Part shown: positions 25,165-33,090 of the stretch, piece by piece
Layout of the letters: every line of letters starts with the position of its first letter
Numbering within the stretch: the stretch's first letter is position 1
From: Methanobacteriota archaeon
Lineage (GTDB): Archaea > Thermoplasmatota > Thermoplasmata > RBG-16-68-12
NCBI GenBank assembly: GCA_005878915.1
Contig: VBML01000058.1
Location: 23,259-61,986, forward strand
Length of the DNA stretch: 38,728 nt
Direction of reading: 5' to 3'
The notes under the pieces: model-generated
The model's input: only the letters and a program-made list of their open reading frames with translations
The model's database searches: none
Told to the model about the DNA's origin: nothing
Position numbers and translations under genes: made by a program

Positions 25165-26287
25165 AGAGCGCGTAGTACAAGCTCGCATAGGCAGAGGCCA
25201 TCTTGTCATTCGAGTACTCCGCTTCCACGAGCGTCCGGGCCTCGCGCCCCATGGCCGACGCCATCTCGGGGTTCTGAGCAAGCGAGACGAGGGCGGCCGA
25301 CAGCGTCGCGGGGTCACCTACGGGCACGAGAACCCCGGTGCGGTTCGGGATCACGACGTCCGAGATTCCACCGACCGGGGTCGCAACGACACAAAGGCCG
25401 GCGGCCATCGCTTCCAGCACTGCCATGGGCAATCCCTCGTAGAACGACGGGAGGACAAAAACCTGCCCGGCGCGCAGATGCTCCCGCCACTCCTCCTGGA
25501 AACCGCGATCCTCCACGATCCCCTGAATGCCGAGGGAGCGCTTCGCCTCCTCGTACCGCTCGGGGGAATCCATGGATCCATACGTGGTCAGTCGGATGCC
25601 CTCCACATGGGATGATGCCAGGGCGAGGGCCCTAAGGAGGTCGAAGATTCCCTTCGTCTCGGTAACCCTTCCCGCGAAAATCAAGTGAAGGCCTAACGAA
25701 TCGCGTGCCCGTGATGCGGGGGCAGGGCTGGGTCCGTCACTCTTCGGCGCCGGCGTGACCCCGTTATGAATGACCGAGCACCGCTCGATAGCGTAGTCTT
25801 GTCGCACACGATCCGCGACCGCGACCACCTCCGAGGCGAGTCTTGCACCGAGCCTCGCCGCCGCCCAATCGACCAACCGCGCGAACCCCGCCTGGGGGAC
25901 TCGGACGTGGAACGTGAGGACCGATGGGACACCCAGAATCCGTCCGGCCAGGAGGGCGGCAACGCTCTGGACGTGGGGCTGATGGGCGTGAATCACGTCG
26001 AATCCAGACCGCTTTCGAATCAGTCCGATGAAGGTCCTCGCGGCCAGCGCAAGGTTTCGCACGGACCCGCGGGGGACGGGAATGCCGACGACGTCAAGGA
26101 CGCTTTCGTTGTCTCCATCCCGAGGGCACCAGAGACTGAATCGAATCCCTTGAGACGAGATCGCGGACGCCAACGAGAGGATGACACGCGTGATGCCCGA
26201 AAGCTGTCGGGGCGGGTATGCGGACACGTGAGCGACCCGGATTTTCAGCGGCTCCTCCCCCATGGGACGAGCGCTCCTCTTCGTCAT
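25148..26287 (-). CDS. GT4-family glycosyltransferase, cassette A (intact copy)
   Basis: A 379-residue GT-B enzyme. RVAHVSAYPPRQLSGITRVIL gives the N-terminal loop and FDVIHAHQPHVQSVAALLAGR the central motif. HLIFAGRVTETKGIFDLL starts the donor domain, and SFYEGLPMAVLEAMAAGLCVV holds EX7E. The second copy in cassette B (33594-34386) is frameshifted and lacks this whole donor end. ATG 26287 is six bases after the acyltransferase stop; a second ATG at 26263 (MGEEPLKIRVAH) is possible. It converges with, and overlaps by 17 bases, the methyltransferase gene. Confidence 0.9.
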   Translation of the reverse strand: MTKRSARPMGEEPLKIRVAHVSAYPPRQLSGITRVILSLASAISSQGIRFSLWCPRDGDNESVLDVVGIPVPRGSVRNLALAARTFIGLIRKRSGFDVIHAHQPHVQSVAALLAGRILGVPSVLTFHVRVPQAGFARLVDWAAARLGARLASEVVAVADRVRQDYAIERCSVIHNGVTPAPKSDGPSPAPASRARDSLGLHLIFAGRVTETKGIFDLLRALALASSHVEGIRLTTYGSMDSPERYEEAKRSLGIQGIVEDRGFQEEWREHLRAGQVFVLPSFYEGLPMAVLEAMAAGLCVVATPVGGISDVVIPNRTGVLVPVGDPATLSAALVSLAQNPEMASAMGREARTLVEAEYSNDKMASAYASLYYALFNRGP

Positions 26288-26293
26288 TCCGGG

Positions 26294-26767
26294 TCACTCG
26301 CCCCGTCGCGTGCCGAGGCTCCCTGTTGGGATCATCCTCGCGGGGACCCCGACGACGGTCGCGCCTTCGGGCACGTCCTCCGTGACCACCGACCCCGCGC
26401 CGACGATCGCGCGGGCGCCAATCGTGACTCCGGGGAGAATCACGCAATGGACGCCGACGAACGCGCCCCGCCCCACGCGCGTTTCCACGACCCGTTCCGG
26501 ACCCCGCCCGGAGTACGCCTTCGATTCGTCATGCGAGAGAATCGTCGTCCGCGCGGCTACCGTGGCGTCATCCTCGATGATGACCTTCTCCGGGTAGAGG
26601 TTGTCGATGATCACGAGATAGCCGATCTCCGCGGTACGGGAAACCCGGACGCCACGGAGACGATGGAAGGCGACCCTCATGGCGGAAATCGGGCTGAGCA
26701 TGGCGGGAAGAAAGAAGATTGACGACCGAAGGCGCACCGAAAACGGGCGGCTTGCCCGCTTGACCAC
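26294..26767 (-). CDS. Hexapeptide-repeat acyltransferase, cassette A (intact copy)
   Basis: A 157-residue acyltransferase. A basic/hydrophobic N-terminus (to about residue 40) precedes left-handed beta-helix turns (TAEIGYLVIIDN, EKVIIEDDATVAARTTI, VGRGAFVGVHCVILPG, ARAIVGAGSVVTEDVP). SHDES holds a candidate catalytic His. It would O- or N-acetylate a sugar of the cassette glycan. The track starts at 26812, but GTG 26767 has an excellent TATA box (CTTTTATATT) about 28 bases upstream, which lies inside the longer reading frame. The gene is followed six bases later by the GT4 gene, so the two share a transcript. Only its last 14 codons survive in cassette B. Confidence 0.85.
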   Translation of the reverse strand: MVKRASRPFSVRLRSSIFFLPAMLSPISAMRVAFHRLRGVRVSRTAEIGYLVIIDNLYPEKVIIEDDATVAARTTILSHDESKAYSGRGPERVVETRVGRGAFVGVHCVILPGVTIGARAIVGAGSVVTEDVPEGATVVGVPARMIPTGSLGTRRGE

Positions 26768-26790
26768 GGGGGTTCGAGGGACCGCCAGGG

Positions 26791-26800
26791 AATATAAAAG
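26791..26800 (-). promoter_or_regulatory. TATA box of the acyltransferase-GT4 pair
   Basis: CTTTTATATT on the minus strand, about 28 bases before GTG 26767; the strongest TATA match in the window. Confidence 0.7.
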
Positions 26801-26811
26801 TCTCGCCCCCA

Positions 26812-27602
26812 CTATCGGCCTCCGGTCTCACCCTTCGACGCGGCGTCCGGTGTGCGCCCTCCGTAGGCCTTTCGCGATAGGGCATGGAACAATCCTCCGG
26901 TCGAGCCCAGGAAGTAGCACACGGCCCTCAGTTCGCCTCTCGCCGCGGCAGCGAGCAGTCGCATCGTGGAAAGGAACCAACGCAGGGCAACGAGCCTACG
27001 GTTCTTGGCCCGCTCGATGTATTCCCATAGCGTGAAGGAGTACTCCATGTAGTTCGACAGCCTTCGGGTGAAATCCATCGCCCGCTCGACGGCGTTGGGC
27101 TCGAAGCCGATCCCTTCGAAGAGGCCCTTCGTGGCCCCCCCGGTGCCCTGCGCCCTTGCCCGGAGAGCCAGGTCCTCGTCCTCCCCGAGCACCAGGTTCT
27201 CACGGAAGCCCCCCACTCTGAGGAAGAAGGTCCGGTTGAAGGTGTGGACGACCTGCGATTCGCTGGCCTTCAGCCAGTCGTACGTCGCCGCGTATCGATC
27301 CATCACCTCGCGGTGAAACGTCGTGTACCCCCACAGGTCGTAGTCCGCGAAGAACACCCCCAACTGCCCCGCGCCGCCTGTGCCCCGAGGTTTCGCGCAC
27401 GACTCCGGTTCACTGCCGCGTACGAGTGCCTAGCACCGAGTCGCTGACAAAGGTCCTCGTTCGCTTTCCGGTGAGCGGGGTCCGTCGAACTGTCGACGAC
27501 GATCACCTCGTCGAGTCCCTGCTGTACCCACACCGGGAGACGACGCCCCAGGTGGTAGCTGCGATCCTTGTGCGAGATGACCAAGGTGTAGGCGTGGGTC
27601 AT
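26812..27602 (-). pseudogene. GT2 glycosyltransferase, cassette A (frameshifted copy)
   Basis: This matches the intact GT2 at 34429-35319. The first 80-odd codons (MTHAYTLVISHKDRSYHLGRR to ARNLGAQAARG) are in one frame and the rest (GVFFADYDLWGY to the stop) in another. The shift lies near 27350-27366, where copy A has a length difference of two bases relative to copy B. The metal-binding acidic run EDDDLWG of the intact copy is ADYDLWG here, a second sign of decay. The upstream start region also has a stop codon and a damaged TATA box relative to copy B. A sequencing error could explain the shift but not the lost acidic residues. Confidence 0.8.
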
Positions 27603-27772
27603 GGACGCTACTGCGGTCCTATCTCTTACGGGAGAGACGGGACGTCTCGCGCGGGCCACTCGCGGACGAACACCCGGGCTCCGGATAATCCTTCCTGGAT
27701 CATTCCCAGAATCAGCGCGGAAGAACCTCATTACCCGGCCCGCATCGCGCGGCGCCTCAGGAGGCCCGTGAC

Positions 27773-28202
27773 GTGGTCGTCAGTCTTCGCGGGAAGGCCG
27801 CGCGCGGCGCGTTGCACGTTCTCGCTCTCAACGCCCTCGGCACCATCGTCGGCCGTCTCTCCGAGATCGTGCTCCCTCTGTTTCTCCCCCCTGCGGATCT
27901 CGGGGTGTTTGCCCTGGCCGCGTTCTTCACCGGACTTCTCGCGCTCGGCGGCGAGCTGGGGATGAACACCGCCCTTGTACGATGGAAGGACCGACTTCCA
28001 GAAGCGGCGAACACCGCCTTCGTGCTGCGCCTCGGCCTAGCCGTTGGGCTCGTTGGGAATTTCACTCGCCCTTGGCCGCATCGCAGATCTACAGCGAACT
28101 CAGGCTGACGGGCGCGATCGTCGTCCTCTCCATTGGATTAGTCTTCCAGGCGATCGCGGGTGCTCGCAATTGCGGGGCTCCTTCTGGGATATGCGGGCAT
28201 CG
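27773..28202 (+). pseudogene. Wzx-type flippase remnant, cassette A
   Basis: The first 95 or so codons match the flippase at 35388 (SLRGKAARGALHVLAL, GRLSEIVLPLFL, GELGMNTALVRWKD). Near 28060 a net 4-base loss shifts the frame. At about 28161 the sequence jumps to the part matching 36373 (the LAIAGLLLGYAGIAQ region). At about 28202 it jumps again into the GT2 gene. Some 595 bp, and then some 793 bp, present in copy B are missing. No function is expected. GGAGG before GTG 27773 is preserved. Confidence 0.85.
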
Positions 28203-28712
28203 CCCAACAGACACCGATGTTGTGTACGGTCCCCTCCTTCGCCCCTTCGTAGACGCTTACTTCGCGCGCTATGCGAATCTGTCCCTCCAGGCGATATTCT
28301 GCGGGATCTTCCCCCGGGATCAGTGGGTTCGAGCCGGAGGGCGACGAAGTCTGAATACGAACCAGGACGTCGACCTCTGGATCCGAATCGCTCGTCAGGG
28401 AACGATGCGCTGGTACCCGGTCTTCGTCGGGGAGAACGTGAAGGAGGCGTCGGCTGCCGGGCGGGCGGACTACCTGTCGAAGCGATACGACCGACGCGAG
28501 CGGACGATTCGACTCCTCAGGAAGGAATTCGATCCGTTCAAGACACGCGAGCTCGCGCGGGTCAACCTTGTCGATCTCATCACCGCAAACATGATGACCT
28601 CGACCTCGGGGTCGCTGTGGGGTCGTGGCCGCAACAGCGATCAAGGGAAACGAGAGTGGAGCATTTCGTTGGACTCGCACGAGAACTCAGGCTGTCCCTG
28701 CTCCCCCACTGA
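28203..28712 (+). pseudogene. GT2 glycosyltransferase remnant, cassette A (no N-terminus)
   Basis: It begins at DTDVVYGPLLRPFVDAYFA, matching codon ~87 onward of the intact gene at 36951, so the GT-A nucleotide-binding half is gone. The motif GGRRSLNTNQDVDLWIRI and MRWYPVFVGENVKEAS are well kept. A second frameshift near 28600 moves the tail (ETRVEHFVGLARELRLSLLPH) to another frame. The open frame fuses it to the flippase remnant upstream, but the product is unlikely to work. Confidence 0.85.
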
Positions 28713-28744
28713 CCTGTCAGCCTGCAAGAGATCCTTGGAGCGCC

Positions 28745-29761
28745 TCACGAGCCGGAAATCTCGCGGACCACTCTGAGAATCTTCTCGCGTCGCGCTGCAA
28801 GGGGGAATCGATCGACCACACGCTGGCGAGCGGACGGGCCGCGGCCCGAGGAAAGAGCCTCGTGGATTGCCCCCGCGGTCCGCTGCGCGTCGCCGAAAGG
28901 AACGTAGTATCCAACGTCTCCCGCCACCTCTGGGATCGATCCCGCCGCCGTCACGACGGGGACGGCGCCGCACGCCATGCCCTCGGCGAGGGCCAGGCCG
29001 AATCCCTCCGTGTACGACACTTGGACGTACACCTTGGCGCGCCCCAGAAGGTCGACGAGCTCGTCGTCCGGCAACCAGCCAGGAAGTTCCAGGTTGCGGG
29101 GGGCCAACGCTCTGAGCGCCTCCATACCGTCGTCGGCGTGTCGCCCCACCAACACAAATCGAATGTCAGGGAGGAGTCTCGCGGCACGCGCGAATGTTTC
29201 CAAGCCCTTTCGGGCGAGGTTCTCCCGTGTGACGTTGCCGACGGTGACGACGATGTCCTCCTTGGAGGCTGAAGGGCGATGTCGTTCCACGTCGACCCCA
29301 AGGTACACGAGTTCCGGTTCTCGACCGACCAATTCGTGAATGACCTTGCGGCTCCAGTTGGAGAACGTCAGGGGCCGGGTCGCATACCGGAGAGCAATGC
29401 GCGCGCGAAGGTTCGCCCGCCGGCTCCCAACCGCGCCGTAGCCGATCTCCGGCATCGAGAGAACGTCCCATCCCCCGCTCACCACGATGGACGGGCGTCC
29501 GAGCAGCTTGCCTAGGATGACGGCTCGGGCGGCATATCCCAGGGCGAACCAGGAAAAGCTCAGGGTTGCCCCTCGCAGCGCGCGGAGGACCTCCCGGAAG
29601 GAATACTTGCCTGATACTTGGTGTGCGTCAACCTCGTATTCGCTACGGAGAATCGCGAGGTCTTGATGAACGAACGCCGACGGGTTGTTGTAGAGGAAAA
29701 GGATTCGCGTACGTCCCTTTGAACCCTTGGATTTCCGTGAATCCCGGCGGTTCGACGGCAT
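28745..29761 (-). CDS. GT4-family glycosyltransferase, cassette A (intact copy)
   Basis: A GT-B enzyme of about 338 residues. RILFLYNNPSAFVHQDLAIL opens the acceptor domain; DAHQVSGKYSFREVLRAL and SFSWFALGYAARAV follow. VSGGWDVLSMPEIGYG is a notable Gly-rich stretch. The donor domain has VTVGNVTRENLARKGLETF, FVLVGRHADDGMEAL and EX7E in TEGFGLALAEGMACG. The homologue at the window end has TAG in place of the Trp codon in FSWFALG. I chose ATG 29761; an in-frame TTG at 29788 is nearer to leaderless spacing from the TATA-like box at 29808. The track ORF (29953) runs through that promoter and into the divergent gene. Confidence 0.9.
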   Translation of the reverse strand: MPSNRRDSRKSKGSKGRTRILFLYNNPSAFVHQDLAILRSEYEVDAHQVSGKYSFREVLRALRGATLSFSWFALGYAARAVILGKLLGRPSIVVSGGWDVLSMPEIGYGAVGSRRANLRARIALRYATRPLTFSNWSRKVIHELVGREPELVYLGVDVERHRPSASKEDIVVTVGNVTRENLARKGLETFARAARLLPDIRFVLVGRHADDGMEALRALAPRNLELPGWLPDDELVDLLGRAKVYVQVSYTEGFGLALAEGMACGAVPVVTAAGSIPEVAGDVGYYVPFGDAQRTAGAIHEALSSGRGPSARQRVVDRFPLAARREKILRVVREISGS

Positions 29762-29807
29762 CCGGTTCGAGACGAGCGGACCGCCCAAGAACTTTCCTGT
29801 CCCCTTC

Positions 29808-29816
29808 GATAAATAG
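29808..29816. promoter_or_regulatory. Shared TATA-like box between divergent genes
   Basis: GATAAATAG is about 28 bases from a TTG on the plus strand (29840) and about 24 bases from an in-frame TTG on the minus strand (29788). One AT-rich element could thus serve both directions. Confidence 0.45.
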
Positions 29817-29839
29817 GGGTGAGGACATGCGCGCACCCA

Positions 29840-30238
29840 TTGACGCGCATCCTGTTTCTTGCGGCGGACATCGACCTCTCGCGGAACCGCGGCGACTCTC
29901 TCCACGCCCGCAACCTCGCGAGGGCTTTGGCCCGCGTCGGAAACGACGTCCATCTCGTCATTGGAGCCAATCCGATCGGGCAGGGAATCCCAGGCGTGGA
30001 CGTTTCCGTGAGGCCCGAACGCGGTGATTTCCGTATCATCCGGTTTCTTCTGCGGAAATGCCGAAAGATTCGACCGGACGTCATTTACGAACGCCGATTC
30101 GCGCCCAAGCTTGCGGCCGTCTCACTCCTCACGGCTCCCCTATGCGGTCGAGATCAACGGTATTCCGGGGATGGAAGCCGCGACGCGGGGGTCCCGGGTC
30201 CGGCGGCGAGGGGTTCTTCACGACGAACGGGGACATGA
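29840..30238 (+). pseudogene. GT4 glycosyltransferase N-terminal remnant
   Basis: From TTG 29840 it encodes TRILFLAADIDLSRNRGDSLHARNLARAL, a typical GT4 start, then HLVIGANPIGQG and IRPDVIYERRFAPKLAAVSLLT. Near 30130-30145 the frame shifts: the expected continuation LPYAVEINGIPGMEAA is in the next frame. Homology stops soon after, so the donor domain is absent. There is no homologous match elsewhere in this window, though the equivalent place in cassette B lies beyond the window end. It is probably a third broken gene of the recombined zone. From 30239 to 30297 nothing is recognisable. Confidence 0.7.
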
Positions 30239-30297
30239 GGCCTAGGACAGCGCGATCCACGCGAGAAAGATGATCGAAGTCGGTGAGATTGAGGGGA

Positions 30298-30303
30298 TTT
30301 ATA
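30298..30303 (+). promoter_or_regulatory. TATA box of the low-GC acyltransferase gene
   Basis: TTTATA is centred about 27 bases before ATG 30328, which argues for that start over ATG 30322 or the track start at 30283. Confidence 0.6.
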
Positions 30304-30327
30304 GGGGAACTGGGAATACGGATGTCG

Positions 30328-31299
30328 ATGCTCGGTCGCGTCCCTAGAAGGGTCTCATCGGCCCTTCGAGTGGCCGCGCTCCGCACTCGTGGCCACGAAA
30401 TCGGCAAGAGTGTAAGAATCGGAACGAGCAAAATACAAGGTCGAAGTGTACAGGTTGGGGAAGGATGCGTCATTGGTGACAATGTACTCATTCAAGGGGA
30501 CGAAATACTTATTGGGCCCCACGTCGAGATTCAGGACGACGTACGAATCCAAACTCGTAGAATTGCTATCGGGGACGAAACGTTAATTGAGTCAGGGGTG
30601 ACCATAGGGGGACTGGAAACCCCGAAGTCGAGTGTTACTATCGGTTCGAACTGCGTGGTGCTTCATCGTTCATTTCTGAACAGCACGTATCCGCTTTCCA
30701 TCGAGGACGACGTGGGAATCGGCGGATACTGCATGATCTTCACGCATGGGCTGTGGCAGTCTGCTTTCGAAGGCTACCCGGTCACGTTTGGCCCGGTCAC
30801 AATCCGCAAGGGCGCGTGGCTGCCCTGGCACGTGTTCGTCATGCCCGGCGTCGAAATTGGGGAAGGGGCAACAATCGGCGCGGGAAGCGTAGTCCTGCAT
30901 TCCGTACCCGCAAGGTCCATGGCCGTGGGTGCGCCGGCTCGGGTAATCAGAGGGCCTCCCGAGTATCCCAAGGCGATGACCAAGAAGGACTTGGAAGATT
31001 TGCTCCGCCGATTGCTATCTGACTTCGCAGAGCACCTTGCGTTCAAGGGCCTCCGCACACGATTGGAACTCAACGACGCCTCCTTTCGGCTTATCACTTC
31101 GCAGGGCGAGCTCAACTACGGGGTCAGCGAGCCCAAGAAGGATGACATTCAGATCCTTTTCACTGGACCCCCGAAGGGGTCGTTCTGGGTGAACCCGCTT
31201 ACCCGTGAGTGGCATCTGGACCTAAGTCTCCCCCTCCACTCGGAGACAAGGGGATTCATACGTCGGGCGGGGGTGAGACTTCGGCCTCGAACGCGGTGA
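30328..31299 (+). CDS. Hexapeptide-repeat acyltransferase with extra C-terminal domain, lower-GC
   Basis: A protein of about 323 residues. Left-handed beta-helix turns cover about residues 20-215 (GKSVRIGTSKIQG, GCVIGDNVLIQGD, GPHVEIQDDVRIQ, GVEIGEGATIGAGSVVLHSVP). The loop FTHGLWQSAFEGYP carries a likely catalytic His. A C-terminal part of about 105 residues (LEDLLRRLLSDFAEHL onward) is not part of the usual fold and I do not recognise it; it may bind the acceptor. Base composition is clearly lower in GC than its neighbours (one counted 60-base line is 50%), suggesting transfer. ATG 30328 is chosen from TATA spacing. Confidence 0.82.
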   Translation: MLGRVPRRVSSALRVAALRTRGHEIGKSVRIGTSKIQGRSVQVGEGCVIGDNVLIQGDEILIGPHVEIQDDVRIQTRRIAIGDETLIESGVTIGGLETPKSSVTIGSNCVVLHRSFLNSTYPLSIEDDVGIGGYCMIFTHGLWQSAFEGYPVTFGPVTIRKGAWLPWHVFVMPGVEIGEGATIGAGSVVLHSVPARSMAVGAPARVIRGPPEYPKAMTKKDLEDLLRRLLSDFAEHLAFKGLRTRLELNDASFRLITSQGELNYGVSEPKKDDIQILFTGPPKGSFWVNPLTREWHLDLSLPLHSETRGFIRRAGVRLRPRTR

Positions 31300-31423
31300 T
31301 TCGCTGATAGGGGTCAGTAGCAATTGCCCTCACGGCGCGCTGCCAGAAACGAGACTCGCCATCGACGTCCTCACTGACATAGCGGGCTTTTTCGGGACGG
31401 AAGACAGATCTCATGTAAGGGTC

Positions 31424-32935
31424 ATGGTCGTTCACGGGCGTTTTCCGGAACGTGATCGACGACGCCTTTCAGTCTTGATGCCTTGCTGGAGATGCGAGTC
31501 GACAGAATCGTCGCTCGAAGAACGGGTAACGACCTGGTTAGTCGACTACTTCCTGAAAACCCATCGAGGGGTCGGAGTACACCAGGATTGCGCCCCCGAT
31601 GGACAGGTGCTGGAACTTGGTTTCGACTTGATCACCATCATCACTTTGTCCTTGGGACTTTTGCCTCGTGAAACGCGCAAAGACTTCCATGGGCGGGATG
31701 ACGAGACCCGAGATGCCATTCTTCAAGCAGGTCTCCCTCGCCTGCCCTACGTTAGCTACCTGGTGGAAGCTCTTCTCGAGGCAATCGACGCCCTGCTGAA
31801 GAGGAATTTGTCTTTTGCGCTGTCTAAGCCGAGTTGGCCAATCGGAGTAAGTTGGGTCGTTGGTCTCTCCCACGACGTTGACCATCTGAGCAAGTGGGTG
31901 GCCCGGAACCTTCCTTTGAGAGTGGGAGATCTGAAGCGGGCGGTAAGAGAGGGCGACCGCATCCTGGGGGCCTTGAAGAGTTTGTTGGCGACAGCTGTTG
32001 GGCCTTATCTCGGGAGACGGGACCCGTACTCGAACGTCGGAGATGTCGCTCAAATAGAAAATCAAAAAGGACTTGCGGCTACATATTTCCTTGGTGTTGC
32101 AGACCCTGGATACTCGCCCTTCGAGATTACCTACGACCCAAATACGCTCACCTCATCGATTTCTTTCGCGAGTCTGAGAGAGATGGGCCATGAGGTCGGG
32201 CTTCACGGAAGCTACGCCTCAGGGGACCACAGGGACTCTCTGGAACATGAAGCGCAGCAGTTGAGGGAACTCTCGCAATCGGCGGTCGTGGGTGGCCGGC
32301 AACACTATTTGCGATTCGATAGGACCGCGGTGTCACACTCATTGAGGGCTGGGCTCTTGTACGATAGTAGCTGGGGATACTGGAGCAAACCAGGCTTCCG
32401 GGGTGGATTTGGTAGTCCATTTCAGTTGGGTCCGGTCGGTGTTTCCGCCTCGAATCGAATTGTCGAAATTCCGATGACGATCATGGATACGTCCCTAAGA
32501 GAGTTTCTCCACCTAGATCCGAGGGGCGCCGCCGAAGCTGGAAATGCTCTTATCACAGAGGCCTCGCAGGCGAGTGGACTTGCCGTGATTAACTGGCACA
32601 ATAGTGCGTTCGACCGTGAAGACCCGAGATCTTTTGGACAGGTTTTTCTGGAGCTGCTCGAAGCCGTGCTCGAGAATCACGGAACGATATGGACCTTGGA
32701 AACAATTGCCCGATGGTGGCACTACCGGGATTCTCTGCAGGCTTCGGTCGATGAAGACCGCCTTTCTGTGACTCACCCTGACGGGCTCAAGGCCGTTTCG
32801 CTCCGTGTGCTGGGCAATCCATCACTCGTCCCTGTTGACGAAGCGAGGGGCGCCCGTCTCTCTACGGATCCACGAGGTCGTCGGCGACTTACCGTACCAA
32901 CTGCAGGTCTCGATGCCGTTGGTGCCGCAGGGTAG
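31424..32935 (+). CDS. Large polysaccharide deacetylase-family protein, lower-GC
   Basis: A protein of about 503 residues. The N-terminal 145 residues hold a domain seen in long deacetylases: GFDLITIITLSLGLLPRETR, then FHGRDDETR, then LPYVSYLVEALLEAI. The NodB-like core has GLSHDVDHL, AATYFLGV, GHEVGLHGSYASGDH, GGRQHYLRFDR, and INWHNSAFDRED with the last His. These match the 18588 gene motif by motif. The frame is open about 120 bases upstream (RLAIDVLTDIAGFFG) without ATG, GTG or TTG, so the start is uncertain and the N-terminus may be truncated. Codon use is AT-richer than its neighbours (one counted line is 40% GC). The last 40 residues look unstructured, and the stop lies just before a recombined stretch. 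Confidence 0.8.
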   Translation: MVVHGRFPERDRRRLSVLMPCWRCESTESSLEERVTTWLVDYFLKTHRGVGVHQDCAPDGQVLELGFDLITIITLSLGLLPRETRKDFHGRDDETRDAILQAGLPRLPYVSYLVEALLEAIDALLKRNLSFALSKPSWPIGVSWVVGLSHDVDHLSKWVARNLPLRVGDLKRAVREGDRILGALKSLLATAVGPYLGRRDPYSNVGDVAQIENQKGLAATYFLGVADPGYSPFEITYDPNTLTSSISFASLREMGHEVGLHGSYASGDHRDSLEHEAQQLRELSQSAVVGGRQHYLRFDRTAVSHSLRAGLLYDSSWGYWSKPGFRGGFGSPFQLGPVGVSASNRIVEIPMTIMDTSLREFLHLDPRGAAEAGNALITEASQASGLAVINWHNSAFDREDPRSFGQVFLELLEAVLENHGTIWTLETIARWWHYRDSLQASVDEDRLSVTHPDGLKAVSLRVLGNPSLVPVDEARGARLSTDPRGRRRLTVPTAGLDAVGAAG

Positions 32936-32971
32936 AATCCACGAGTTTGAGGCGGCGTCCCGAAACGCGAG

Positions 32972-33090
32972 CTGTCCAGGGGGCTTTCGAACGAGGAGAT
33001 CTTCAAGTCCAACGGGCTGCTCTCCTTCTCGGACTTGGACGCGGACGGGCGCCTGTCCACGGCGACCGGTTCACCGTGAACCGGGGGTAG
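32972..33090 (+). pseudogene. C-terminal remnant of a secreted protein with Asp-rich loop
   Basis: The frame reads GLSNEEIFKSNGLLSFSDLDADGRLST, then needs one added base near 33060 to continue as GDRFTVNRG and stop at TAG 33088. DLDADGRLS.GDRF resembles the Ca-binding-like DxDxDG loop found near the C-terminus of some secreted archaeal proteins (family not certain). No N-terminal part is visible, so this is a leftover of a lost gene, truncated at the 511-bp repeat. The rest of 32936-33094 shows nothing else. Confidence 0.45.

Larger units (their letters stand above)
25148..29788. repeat. Glycan cassette copy A (direct repeat with copy B)
   Basis: Order: GT4(-), acyltransferase(-), GT2(-), flippase(+), GT2(+), GT4(-). 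The same order and orientations recur at 33594-38728. In copy A the two GT4 genes and the acyltransferase are intact while the GT2, flippase and second GT2 are broken. The nucleotide match is about 80-87% in the stretches I compared by eye. Confidence 0.88.

Noticed and set aside
24907-25180. Terminator or regulatory role for the 17-base overlap of converging genes
   Set aside because: No T-rich tract or clear hairpin was seen; overlap alone is not evidence.
27982-28776. 264-residue plus-strand ORF as a real gene
   Set aside because: It joins flippase and GT2 pieces out of their normal frames; comparison with 35388-37715 shows it is collapsed remnants.
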